Of a stretch of 11,704 nucleotides of DNA, positions 1-6,422 are shown one piece after another. The stretch is from contig CAKVNP010000028.1 of the NCBI GenBank assembly GCA_934777095.1, positions 1 through 11,704 of the forward strand, written 5' to 3'. The stretch is from an uncultured Clostridium sp. Its GTDB lineage: Bacteria > Bacillota > Clostridia > Clostridiales > Clostridiaceae. The number at the start of each line of letters is the position of its first letter. Position 1 is the first letter of the stretch. Position numbers and translations under genes: made by a program. Below the pieces are notes generated by a model. That model saw only the letters and a list, made by a program, of their open reading frames with translations, was not told the DNA's origin and searched no databases.

Positions 1-660
1 ATATTTTATTGCATTATTTAGCATTTTATATGCTTCCTGCACTTCATTTAATTCCTTATAACATTTCCCTTCATAGAAACATGTATATGCATATTTTACT
101 TTATCCTTTATACCATCATTTTCTAACGTTTCTCTAATCTTGGAGTAATAATTTATCGCTTCATTATACTCTTTTATTTTCATAAAGAATGTGGCCATAT
201 CATTATAATATGTCATCGTATTAACTTCACAATTACTTTTTTGATATAGGTCATAATATTGTGAAATTAAAAGTTGGACATTTTCAAACATATTCATTTC
301 TACATAATGAGTAAACAATCTATGGATAAGCTCAAAAGCTAATTCCAAATAAGAATATTCAAGTGCATATTCTAAACTATAATTAATAAACTTATCTTTC
401 TCTTCAGTCGGTACTTTATTTTGTCTTAATAAGTTAAGGTTTTCTTCTATTTGTTCATAAACATCTTGAACTAAATAATTATAATCTATTCCTAATTTTT
501 TAGAAATATATTGCAAAATTTCAACATCTGCTTTTATTTTACCATTCTCTATACAACTCATCTTTGATATAGAAATTTCATCTCCACATAACTCTTTTAA
601 TGTTATGCCTTGATAAACTCTGGCTCTCTTTATTTTTTCTCCTGTTGATAATATTTCCAT
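1..660 (-). CDS. HTH-TPR transcriptional regulator, partial (C-terminus off window)
   Basis: This frame is open from an ATG at 660 to the left edge: 220 codons with no stop, so the C-terminal part is missing. The N-terminus begins MEILSTGEKIKRAR and continues as a Xre/Cro-type helix-turn-helix over about residues 8-63, with the family's S-x-I-E-x-G signature at residues 35-40. The rest is helical with TPR-like spacing, for example the YNEAINYYSKI segment near residue 165. The first 65 residues clearly align with the next gene upstream (start 1979), so the two are tandem paralogs. A GGGGG ribosome binding site lies 5 nt before the ATG, and only 17 bp separate it from the upstream stop, so the pair is probably one transcript. 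By architecture it resembles the RRNPP class of peptide-sensing regulators; the ligand and targets are unknown. Confidence 0.85.
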   Translation of the reverse strand, partial: MEILSTGEKIKRARVYQGITLKELCGDEISISKMSCIENGKIKADVEILQYISKKLGIDYNYLVQDVYEQIEENLNLLRQNKVPTEEKDKFINYSLEYALEYSYLELAFELIHRLFTHYVEMNMFENVQLLISQYYDLYQKSNCEVNTMTYYNDMATFFMKIKEYNEAINYYSKIRETLENDGIKDKVKYAYTCFYEGKCYKELNEVQEAYKMLNNAIKY

Positions 661-677
661 TTGTACCCCCAGATAAC

Positions 678-1979
678 TTAATTATTTAAAATACCTAACT
701 CCTTAAAGATATTAACGCCTTGATCTAAATACTTAGCTGCTTCCCCATCCTGTTTTAGATCTAAGTAGAATTTTCCGATAATAATCGCTACTTGTGCTGC
801 ACGTTTTTCTAAACCACTATTCTTGGCTAAGTTAAATGTATCTATAAGAACATTTTCTGCTTGATTATACATTTCTCTAATCATATACAATCTATACCAC
901 AATAAATTATATTCAACTAATTGAACAGTATTGCTTTCATCCATAATATCCCTTATTTCATAAAGAACATCTTCACATTTATCTAAATCTTTTAGTTTAA
1001 TATAGTTTTCACAGATATTAATTAATGTTTCTATTACCGTTCCATCGTTTCTCTTCATTCTGATGTCTTTAGCTATTTCGAAGTGTCTAAATGATTCTTC
1101 AATATTGTCAAATTCATAGAATAGTTTTCCTAAATTATTTTCAATATTTGAAATACTCTTTTCTTCTTCAAGCTCCTTATAAACTTCTAAAGTCTTTTGA
1201 GAATATTTAATGGCATTTGCTAAATCACCTTTTTTATTATAATCTTCTGATAGTAACAATAGAATTTTAGCATACTCTTCTCTATTGTGTACTTGCTCAA
1301 ATTTTGATTTAGCAAGGAAAGAATAATTGATTGATTGTGTTATATTTTCAACTTTATAATACGCTTGAGCCATTTGATAATATATCTCACCTAAAAGAAA
1401 ATCATTTCCGATATTATTATCCATATAAACCTTTTCCGCTTGACGTAAATAACTTGTTGCTGAATGAAAAGCTTTTAATTTCAATGTTATTTTACCTAAG
1501 TTTAGGAAGGTATTAATTATTTCTTCATAGTTATTATTTTTAATAAATATAACATTAGCTGATAGGTAGAATTGCTGTGCTAAAACTAATTCGTTTTTAG
1601 CCATACATATTTGTGCTCTTAATGACAGTTTTTTTGCTTTTCTATATTCTAAGTGGAATTTTTCATCGTAATAAAGTGCATTTTCTATGTATTTTTCTCC
1701 AGTTATATAGCCCCCATTTAATATGTAGGACTCTGCAATTTGCTCGTAATAAATACTTATTTTTTCTGCTTGAGTCTCTTCTGACTCCATCAAATATTCA
1801 ACTGAGGTATTAAGTTCACCTGCTAAATACTCAAGCAAGTCCATAGATGGATTAGACCTTCCAGACTCAACAAGACTTATTTGTCCAGGTGTTATTCTAT
1901 CTCCAGCTAAATCCTTCAGTGTCATATTTAATTCTTTTCTTCTTCTTTTTATTTTTTCACCTAATGATAGAATTTCCAT
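678..1979 (-). CDS. HTH-TPR transcriptional regulator (RRNPP-like), 433 aa
   Basis: The protein is a cytoplasmic DNA-binding regulator. Residues about 8-63 form a Xre-type helix-turn-helix with the recognition region ITPGQISLVESGRSNPS. Residues about 75-430 are a continuous run of helical TPR-like repeats, visible as YYEQIAESYI, AQQFYLSANV, ATSYLRQAEKVY, AIKYSQKTLEVY and AAKYLDQGVNIF spaced roughly 35-40 residues apart. This layout is known from RRNPP regulators, where the TPR domain binds a short signal peptide. The start is ATG at 1979 with AAAGGACG 7 nt upstream. It is the first gene of a probable two-gene unit with its shorter-spaced paralog ending beyond position 1. No secreted pheromone precursor is evident nearby, so sensing of a peptide is inference. 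It could equally be a TPR regulator responding to another protein. Confidence 0.85.
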   Translation of the reverse strand: MEILSLGEKIKRRRKELNMTLKDLAGDRITPGQISLVESGRSNPSMDLLEYLAGELNTSVEYLMESEETQAEKISIYYEQIAESYILNGGYITGEKYIENALYYDEKFHLEYRKAKKLSLRAQICMAKNELVLAQQFYLSANVIFIKNNNYEEIINTFLNLGKITLKLKAFHSATSYLRQAEKVYMDNNIGNDFLLGEIYYQMAQAYYKVENITQSINYSFLAKSKFEQVHNREEYAKILLLLSEDYNKKGDLANAIKYSQKTLEVYKELEEEKSISNIENNLGKLFYEFDNIEESFRHFEIAKDIRMKRNDGTVIETLINICENYIKLKDLDKCEDVLYEIRDIMDESNTVQLVEYNLLWYRLYMIREMYNQAENVLIDTFNLAKNSGLEKRAAQVAIIIGKFYLDLKQDGEAAKYLDQGVNIFKELGILNN

Positions 1980-2042
1980 TTATTATTCGTCCTTTACAGT
2001 TAATTTATATTATTTTGTGCCATTTTCCCCTATTATGTTTTA

Positions 2043-2051
2043 ATTATATCA
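2043..2051 (-). promoter_or_regulatory. Extended -10 promoter for the HTH-TPR genes
   Basis: On the minus strand a perfect TATAAT (2043-2048) is preceded by TGA, giving the extended -10 form TGN-TATAAT. The -35 region is poor (TACTTA at 17 bp), which is typical when an extended -10 compensates. It would start transcription about 60 nt before the ATG at 1979. Confidence 0.6.
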
Positions 2052-2113
2052 CAAAATTAACCAAATAAGTATTCCTTTTTTTAATTATATTACGTTTTAC
2101 ATCTAAATAATTA

Positions 2114-2142
2114 AAAAACTGTTATAAATTATAACAGTTTTT
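2114..2142 (-). terminator. Intrinsic terminator, perfect 14-bp inverted repeat
   Basis: Arms 2114-2127 and 2129-2142 are perfectly complementary around a single central base. Read on the minus strand the hairpin ends in a run of six T, 20 nt after the stop of the 58-residue gene. The stem is AT-rich (ACTGTTATAA core). A single-base centre means the tip must open to form a loop. On the plus strand it also ends in T5, so it may work both ways. Confidence 0.7.
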
Positions 2143-2161
2143 AATATTTTTCTACTTATTC

Positions 2162-2338
2162 TTATTTATTTCTATAATACGGAAAATTATCATAGCAATC
2201 TCCTGCCATACACATAGCTCTTTTTTTAGCTCTTTTAATATTTCTTTGAGTCCTTCTATCTAGTTCTGGAAACAAAAGTATTCCAAAAGCAGTTCCTACT
2301 AATAATCCCCATAACATTGATTTAATCATTCTTCCCAT
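2162..2338 (-). CDS. Small membrane-anchored protein, 58 aa (YtxH-like)
   Basis: This short gene has an ATG at 2338 and TAA at 2162, with GAGGTG 7 nt before the start. The product begins MGRMIKSMLWGLLVGTAFGI, giving one predicted transmembrane helix (about residues 8-23) with small residues and glycines. A strongly basic stretch follows (RRTQRNIKRAKKRA, residues 28-41), then a short tail with two cysteines (43 and 48) and three aromatic residues. A short N-terminal glycine-rich helix followed by a basic helical tail is the pattern of YtxH-type small membrane proteins, whose function is not established. It has its own promoter and terminator. The family assignment rests on pattern alone; that it is a real gene is supported by the ribosome binding site, flanking signals and composition. 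Confidence 0.75.
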   Translation of the reverse strand: MGRMIKSMLWGLLVGTAFGILLFPELDRRTQRNIKRAKKRAMCMAGDCYDNFPYYRNK

Positions 2339-2355
2339 TTATTCACACCTCACTT

Positions 2356-2385
2356 ATTGTACTAACGTTAGTATATGTAATTAAA
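2356..2385 (-). promoter_or_regulatory. Promoter of the 58-aa gene overlapped by a 14-bp palindrome
   Basis: TACTAACGTTAGTA at 2360-2373 is a perfect palindrome. On the minus strand it runs directly into a candidate -10, TACAAT (2356-2361), with a weak -35 (TTTAAT) 18 bp upstream, so the palindrome occupies the spacer. Palindromes of this size with ACGT centres are typical of TetR-family operators, but no TetR-type gene lies in the window. Confidence 0.5.
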
Positions 2386-2431
2386 TGGTCTTTATCCTTT
2401 TAAAGATTCTGTAAATTATGGCAGATATAAA

Positions 2432-3370
2432 TTAATAATTCTTATTTAAAAGCTCCATAATTATTTCTGATTTTTCCTTTGTTTTCAACTTACTAATAAA
2501 TTTTTCTGCCTTAAATTTATCTTCTTTAAATAAAGTAATTATTTGATCTAAAGAGCTATCTTCATTATTTTTTTCTTTAACGCAGTCTTCTTTTATTATT
2601 TGATGATTTTTCTCCTTGCCAACAATGATATTTTCTTTCCCTGCACCTGCTATTGAAGCTATTTGTTTTTTTACCTCATCACTGCTGACTATAATCGTAT
2701 TAGAAGAAAGATATTTCTCAACTATCCTATCAGATGCTATTCCTAGCTTTTCTTTGCACTTTTCATCAGCTAGCTCGTTAAACAAATCACCAGTATGGCT
2801 ATCTACTTTAACAAATACTACTTCTATTCCTGTTGCCATAAGCTCCTGCATCTTCTTATAGTACTCCTTAGAAGACTCTTCTTTTCTTTCCCAAAAACCA
2901 GTAGCATGATAGCAGATTCCAATGTAATCATGGAAGATTGCCACTTTTTTTTCGCCACATTTTACTGCATATTCAACGCCTTTAACAGCAGCTTCTAATT
3001 CACCAGCTATCTGTCTTATATTGTTAGCAGCACTGCTCCTAGAAGCTCCGCTATCAATGTATTCCACAATATTATCTTTAACTGCTGCAAGGCCATAAGA
3101 ATATTCTTCCGTAGCACTGTTATAACTTCCATCTACATAAATATGAAGGCAGTCAGTTGGATAATTATTATCTTCTTTTTTTAATACATCCTTAGAATTA
3201 AATAAAAACTCATTTGCTTCTGTTAAGCTTTCAAAGCTTTTATATTTAGCTCCCTTTACGCCTTTTACAAGCTGCAGGCATTCTGCCCATGTATTTACAA
3301 TAATATTTTCTACTTTTTTATTGTTTACTGAATCAAACCCTTCTTTTATTGCATAAATCTTTTTAGCCAT
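2432..3370 (-). CDS. RNase H family protein with N-terminal viroplasmin domain, 312 aa
   Basis: Predicted to cut the RNA strand of RNA-DNA hybrids. Residues 1-57 match the viroplasmin (hybrid-binding) domain: YAIKEG, W28, then VKGVKGAKYKSFESL. Residues about 74-205 are the RNase H fold with all expected catalytic acids: D80 (YVDGSY), E124 (AGELEAA), D148 (FHDYIGI) and D202 (NELAD), plus H192 in the SHTGD loop. The HDYIGI form of the third motif is the one usual in bacterial viroplasmin-RNase H fusions. About 100 residues (211-312) extend past the catalytic domain, mostly charged and helical at the end; I do not recognise this part. The start ATG 3370 has AAGGAGA about 10 nt upstream. It follows the DUF1232 gene by 33 bp and is probably co-transcribed. 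Confidence 0.9.
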   Translation of the reverse strand: MAKKIYAIKEGFDSVNNKKVENIIVNTWAECLQLVKGVKGAKYKSFESLTEANEFLFNSKDVLKKEDNNYPTDCLHIYVDGSYNSATEEYSYGLAAVKDNIVEYIDSGASRSSAANNIRQIAGELEAAVKGVEYAVKCGEKKVAIFHDYIGICYHATGFWERKEESSKEYYKKMQELMATGIEVVFVKVDSHTGDLFNELADEKCKEKLGIASDRIVEKYLSSNTIIVSSDEVKKQIASIAGAGKENIIVGKEKNHQIIKEDCVKEKNNEDSSLDQIITLFKEDKFKAEKFISKLKTKEKSEIIMELLNKNY

Positions 3371-3403
3371 TTCTTCAGTTTCTCCTTCATTTTTATATTA
3401 TTA

Positions 3404-4372
3404 CTATAAAGTTACTAATTCTTCAATTACTCCATATATAGTATCTACATTTTTTGCTGCTGTAAAATTAGTTACATAGTCTACTAATGTTCTTAGTACT
3501 AAAATAATATCATTTTTACCTTGCCAGTTTTCAATTAAAACTTTTGTAGGAACATCCTTCATAATTTTATTTAAAGCAAAGAAGACAACTCCAATATCAT
3601 CTATCTTCCCTACAAAAGGAATCTTATCTGGTATAATATCTGTTGGAACTGCTACATATGCCATAGCCGCTGCTACTACAAGCTTAGTTTTAGTTTTTAC
3701 TCTCTTATCCTTTAATAATCTATAGATAAGAGCTATTAAATCAGGCAGGATAAAAATATAATCGCTATACTTTTTAGCCTTATCTGGAATCTTTTCAGCC
3801 ACTTTTCCTCTTCCATAAGTATAACCATCTTCTATTTTTTCTATTTTTTCATCTACTTCAGTTTCGTCTATTTGTTCCTTACCTTCATCCCTGATTAAAA
3901 GCTTAACATCCTTATTAAGCATTCCTTTAGCTGAAATTTCAATATTTTTTAGTTCCACATTAATTGTACTACTGAAACAATATACACTTTCTATATGGAA
4001 ATCTATATATGGCACATCTTTAAGCAGATATCTATATTCTATTTCAACCTTGCCTTTATTATATACTATACCCTTGTCCCTAAATTCCTTAAGTACATAC
4101 TTTAATGCTAATTTTCTTACTACAGAAATTATTCCTATATTTAATACTTTAAATTTTGTAATTTCTGCTGCAATAATATCATTTTCAAAAGAAGTAAGCT
4201 TAATATTAACCTGGAAATTTATATTAAAGCCTTTTTTTAATGTTCCTACAATAGATATTTCATCTGCTATAGCAACTTTATCTATAGTTAATCCATCAAC
4301 ACTTACAAATTCATCGTATATACTTAAAATATCATCGCCTGTAAGTCCTAAACTTAAATTAGTTATATTCAT
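3404..4372 (-). CDS. DUF1232 (YkvA-like) protein, 322 aa
   Basis: The C-terminal part (about residues 202-275) carries the DUF1232 signature: a hydrophobic helix, the KDKRVKTKTKLVVAAAMAYV segment, then PTDIIPDKIPFVGKIDDIGVV (residues 243-263). This domain is widespread and of unknown biochemical role, usually membrane-associated. Residues 1-160 are a separate beta-rich region of alternating hydrophobic strands (FNINFQVNIKLTSF, KVEIEYRYLL, TINVELKNIEIS), which I do not recognise with certainty; it has the look of a lipid-binding beta sheet. A charged linker (about 161-200) joins them. The ATG at 4372 is the first possible start, since an in-frame TAG lies two codons before it. Divergent from the FtsH-like gene and probably first in a unit with the RNase H gene. 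Confidence 0.8.
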   Translation of the reverse strand: MNITNLSLGLTGDDILSIYDEFVSVDGLTIDKVAIADEISIVGTLKKGFNINFQVNIKLTSFENDIIAAEITKFKVLNIGIISVVRKLALKYVLKEFRDKGIVYNKGKVEIEYRYLLKDVPYIDFHIESVYCFSSTINVELKNIEISAKGMLNKDVKLLIRDEGKEQIDETEVDEKIEKIEDGYTYGRGKVAEKIPDKAKKYSDYIFILPDLIALIYRLLKDKRVKTKTKLVVAAAMAYVAVPTDIIPDKIPFVGKIDDIGVVFFALNKIMKDVPTKVLIENWQGKNDIILVLRTLVDYVTNFTAAKNVDTIYGVIEELVTL

Positions 4373-4390
4373 CTCCTACACCCTTCCCCC
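4373..4390 (-). promoter_or_regulatory. Unusual double ribosome binding site before the DUF1232 gene
   Basis: Minus-strand GGGGGAAGGG is followed by TGTAGGAG and then the ATG with no gap. The GGAG abutting the start is too close to be used, so the AAGGG 8 nt upstream is the more likely site. This supports the ATG at 4372, because no alternative in-frame start with better spacing exists. Confidence 0.5.
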
Positions 4391-4428
4391 TATTATCTGT
4401 GTCCAATTTCTCCTAGAAGCACTGCTCC

Positions 4429-4463
4429 ACTTTACTTATATGTAAAGTATACTTCATTTGCAA
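4429..4463 (-). promoter_or_regulatory. Promoter of the DUF1232-RNase H unit with operator over the -10
   Basis: Minus-strand TTGCAA (4458-4463) and TATAAG (4435-4440) are separated by exactly 17 bp. The -10 box sits inside a perfect inverted repeat, ACTTTAC-N6-GTAAAGT (4429-4448). A 10-bp palindrome AAGTATACTT (4445-4454) occupies the spacer. A second ACTTT-N2-AAAGT repeat (4465-4476) lies just beyond the -35. The layout suggests repression by a dimeric regulator; which one is unknown. Confidence 0.6.
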
Positions 4464-4534
4464 TACTTTTTAAAGTTACTATTTACCATTCCATTTCAGC
4501 CATTATTTACTTTGGCAAATAATATGATTTTCAT

Positions 4535-4562
4535 TAGACTTAATTTTTTAAAATTATATAAT
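4535..4562 (+). promoter_or_regulatory. Promoter of the FtsH-like gene
   Basis: A perfect TATAAT (4557-4562) lies 16 bp after TAGACT (4535-4540, four of six matches to TTGACA). It would give a leader of about 38 nt. The AAGGAG at 4594-4599 sits 7 nt before the ATG at 4607. Confidence 0.55.
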
Positions 4563-4606
4563 GAAGATAGCATAAATAATAATTATGTTTTTTAAGGAGA
4601 TTTTAC

Positions 4607-6367
4607 ATGAAAAAAATTAAGAAAAACCTAATTATAGTTCCTATAATCTCTGCTGTTTTATCACTTGGATTTCTACTATTTTCAAATATGCAGAATATCT
4701 CAGCTGATAAAAAATCATATAACGAATTTATTGCTGATTTTAATACTGGTAATATTACTGCTATACAAATGCTGCCAAATTCAAAAATGGCTGTTAATTT
4801 AGCTGATGGTACTAAATATATTACAGATAACCCTGATAGTACAACATTAAAAGAGCAGCTTCTTCTTAACAATATAAATGTGACGGAAGAAAGTGCCTCA
4901 CCCCTAAATAAAACTATACCTTCTTCAATTTTAGTAATATCAATTTTTTTAATTGCTTTTATATCAATAAATAAAGGAAAGCTAGGCAGCAGTTCTACCT
5001 CTGAACTAGCTCTTGAAGATTTCAGTCAAAAAAAAGATAAAGATTTTGGTTTTCATACTGTTGCTGGTAATGAAGAAGCAAAAGAAAGCTTAAATGATAT
5101 AGTTGATTTTTTAAAGAATCCTGAAAAATATAGTGCCTACGGAGCAAAAATGCCTAGAGGTGTAATTCTTTATGGTAACCCTGGTACTGGTAAAACTTTG
5201 CTTGCAAAAGCTGTAGCTGGTGAAGCTGGAGTTCCCTTTTATGCATTAAGCGGTTCTGACTTTGTACAAGTTTATGTAGGAGTTGGTGCTTCTAGAGTAA
5301 GAAGCTTATTTAAAAAAGCTAAATCTCATGGAAAAGCAGTTATCTTTATTGATGAAATAGATGCTATTGGTAAAACAAGGGCTGGCGGAGGCTCTACTAC
5401 TGGTGGCGGTAATGACGAAAGAGATCAGACTTTAAATGCATTACTTACTGAAATGTCTGGTTTTGCTGAAGCTGAAGGAATAGTTGTTATTGCTGCTACT
5501 AATAGATTAGATACTTTAGATCCTGCACTTTTAAGACCAGGTAGATTTGACCGTCATGTGGAGGTTTCTCTTCCTGATGTTAAAGCTAGAGAAAAAATTA
5601 TTCAATTATACTTAAATAATAAACCTCATGATAAGATAAATATTGAAAGCATTGCTAAAAAAACAGCTGGTTTTTCAGGAGCAAAACTTGAAAGCCTTAT
5701 AAATGAAGCTGCAATTATTGCTGCCAAAGAAAATATCAGCAGTATAACTAATAAAGAAATAAATCAAGCATATTCACTAGTCCTAGCTGGCGCTGATAAA
5801 AAAGATAGAGACCATCTTAAGGAAGATGATAAAAAAATAACAGCTTACCACGAATGTGGACACGCTTTAGTTTCAATACTTAAAATTCCTGAAGAAATAG
5901 TATCCAAAATTACTATTATCCCTACTACTAATGGAGCTGGCGGATATACTCTAACTATTCCTCAAGATACTAATTATCAAAGATTAGATTATCTGCAGAA
6001 TAAAATAATGGTCCTTCTTGGTGGACGTGCTGCTGAAGAATTAATCTTTGGAAAAAATAAAATTTCATCTGGTGCCCATGGTGACATTGGACAGGTTACT
6101 AATATGGCATTAGCTATGATTACAGAGTATGGAATGGGTGAAAGCATAGGTTTACTAAAGCTTTCTAATTTAGGAAATATCTCAGCAAGTTATGGACAGC
6201 CAGTCGTTGAAGAAGCTAAAAACTTAGTAAATAAACTATATGCTGAAACATTATCTTTATTATCAGCAAATAAATATTTACTAGATGCCTTAGCTGAAGA
6301 GTTGCTGGTTAAAGAAACAATAAATGAAGATGAAATTAATGATTTCATAAAAAATATGCTTAAATAG
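4607..6367 (+). CDS. FtsH-family ATP-dependent zinc metalloprotease, 586 aa
   Basis: Membrane-anchored AAA+ protease that unfolds and degrades membrane and regulatory proteins. Residues 8-26 and 105-121 are the two membrane helices, flanking a short extracytoplasmic domain. The AAA+ module shows Walker A GNPGTGKT (190-197), Walker B VIFIDE (245-250) and the arginine fingers R310 and R313 in LRPGRFDR. The protease domain has HECGH (415-419) and the third zinc ligand D493 (SSGAHGDIG). Oddities: the pore loop is VYVGVG rather than the usual MFVGVG, the zinc motif has Cys where FtsH normally has Ala, and the protein ends soon after the protease domain with no long tail. Housekeeping ftsH usually sits near tilS-hpt; this copy stands alone, so it may be a second, specialised paralog. 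I therefore leave the symbol blank. Confidence 0.92.
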   Translation: MKKIKKNLIIVPIISAVLSLGFLLFSNMQNISADKKSYNEFIADFNTGNITAIQMLPNSKMAVNLADGTKYITDNPDSTTLKEQLLLNNINVTEESASPLNKTIPSSILVISIFLIAFISINKGKLGSSSTSELALEDFSQKKDKDFGFHTVAGNEEAKESLNDIVDFLKNPEKYSAYGAKMPRGVILYGNPGTGKTLLAKAVAGEAGVPFYALSGSDFVQVYVGVGASRVRSLFKKAKSHGKAVIFIDEIDAIGKTRAGGGSTTGGGNDERDQTLNALLTEMSGFAEAEGIVVIAATNRLDTLDPALLRPGRFDRHVEVSLPDVKAREKIIQLYLNNKPHDKINIESIAKKTAGFSGAKLESLINEAAIIAAKENISSITNKEINQAYSLVLAGADKKDRDHLKEDDKKITAYHECGHALVSILKIPEEIVSKITIIPTTNGAGGYTLTIPQDTNYQRLDYLQNKIMVLLGGRAAEELIFGKNKISSGAHGDIGQVTNMALAMITEYGMGESIGLLKLSNLGNISASYGQPVVEEAKNLVNKLYAETLSLLSANKYLLDALAEELLVKETINEDEINDFIKNMLK

Positions 6368-6368
6368 T

Positions 6369-6412
6369 AAAAGGCTCCAGTTAAAACTTTAAGTTTTCTG
6401 CTGGAGCCTTTT
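6369..6412. terminator. Bidirectional terminator between FtsH-like gene and mgtE
   Basis: The 12-bp arms AAAAGGCTCCAG (6369-6380) and CTGGAGCCTTTT (6401-6412) are perfectly complementary, with an inner AAAACT/AGTTTT stem. T runs follow on both strands. It lies between the convergent stops at 6367 and 6423 and can serve both genes. Confidence 0.92.
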
Positions 6413-6422
6413 ACATATTCTT

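Noticed and set aside
2162..2338. The 58-residue gene as the pheromone precursor of the HTH-TPR regulators
   Set aside because: It has no cleavable signal pattern or short mature peptide end, is separated by its own terminator, and lies upstream with an independent promoter.
678..2338. Toxin-antitoxin system made of the HTH gene and the small membrane protein
   Set aside because: The genes have separate promoters and a terminator between them, and the HTH protein is far larger than a typical antitoxin.
2391..2416. Terminator for the DUF1232-RNase H unit
   Set aside because: Only a weak TCTTTA/TAAAGA stem without a U tract is visible, so I see no convincing terminator; read-through into the 58-residue gene is possible.
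4050..4445. Plus-strand open frame opposite the start of the DUF1232 gene
   Set aside because: It runs through the DUF1232 promoter and operator, lacks a ribosome binding site and encodes a low-complexity hydrophobic product typical of antisense frames in AT-rich DNA.
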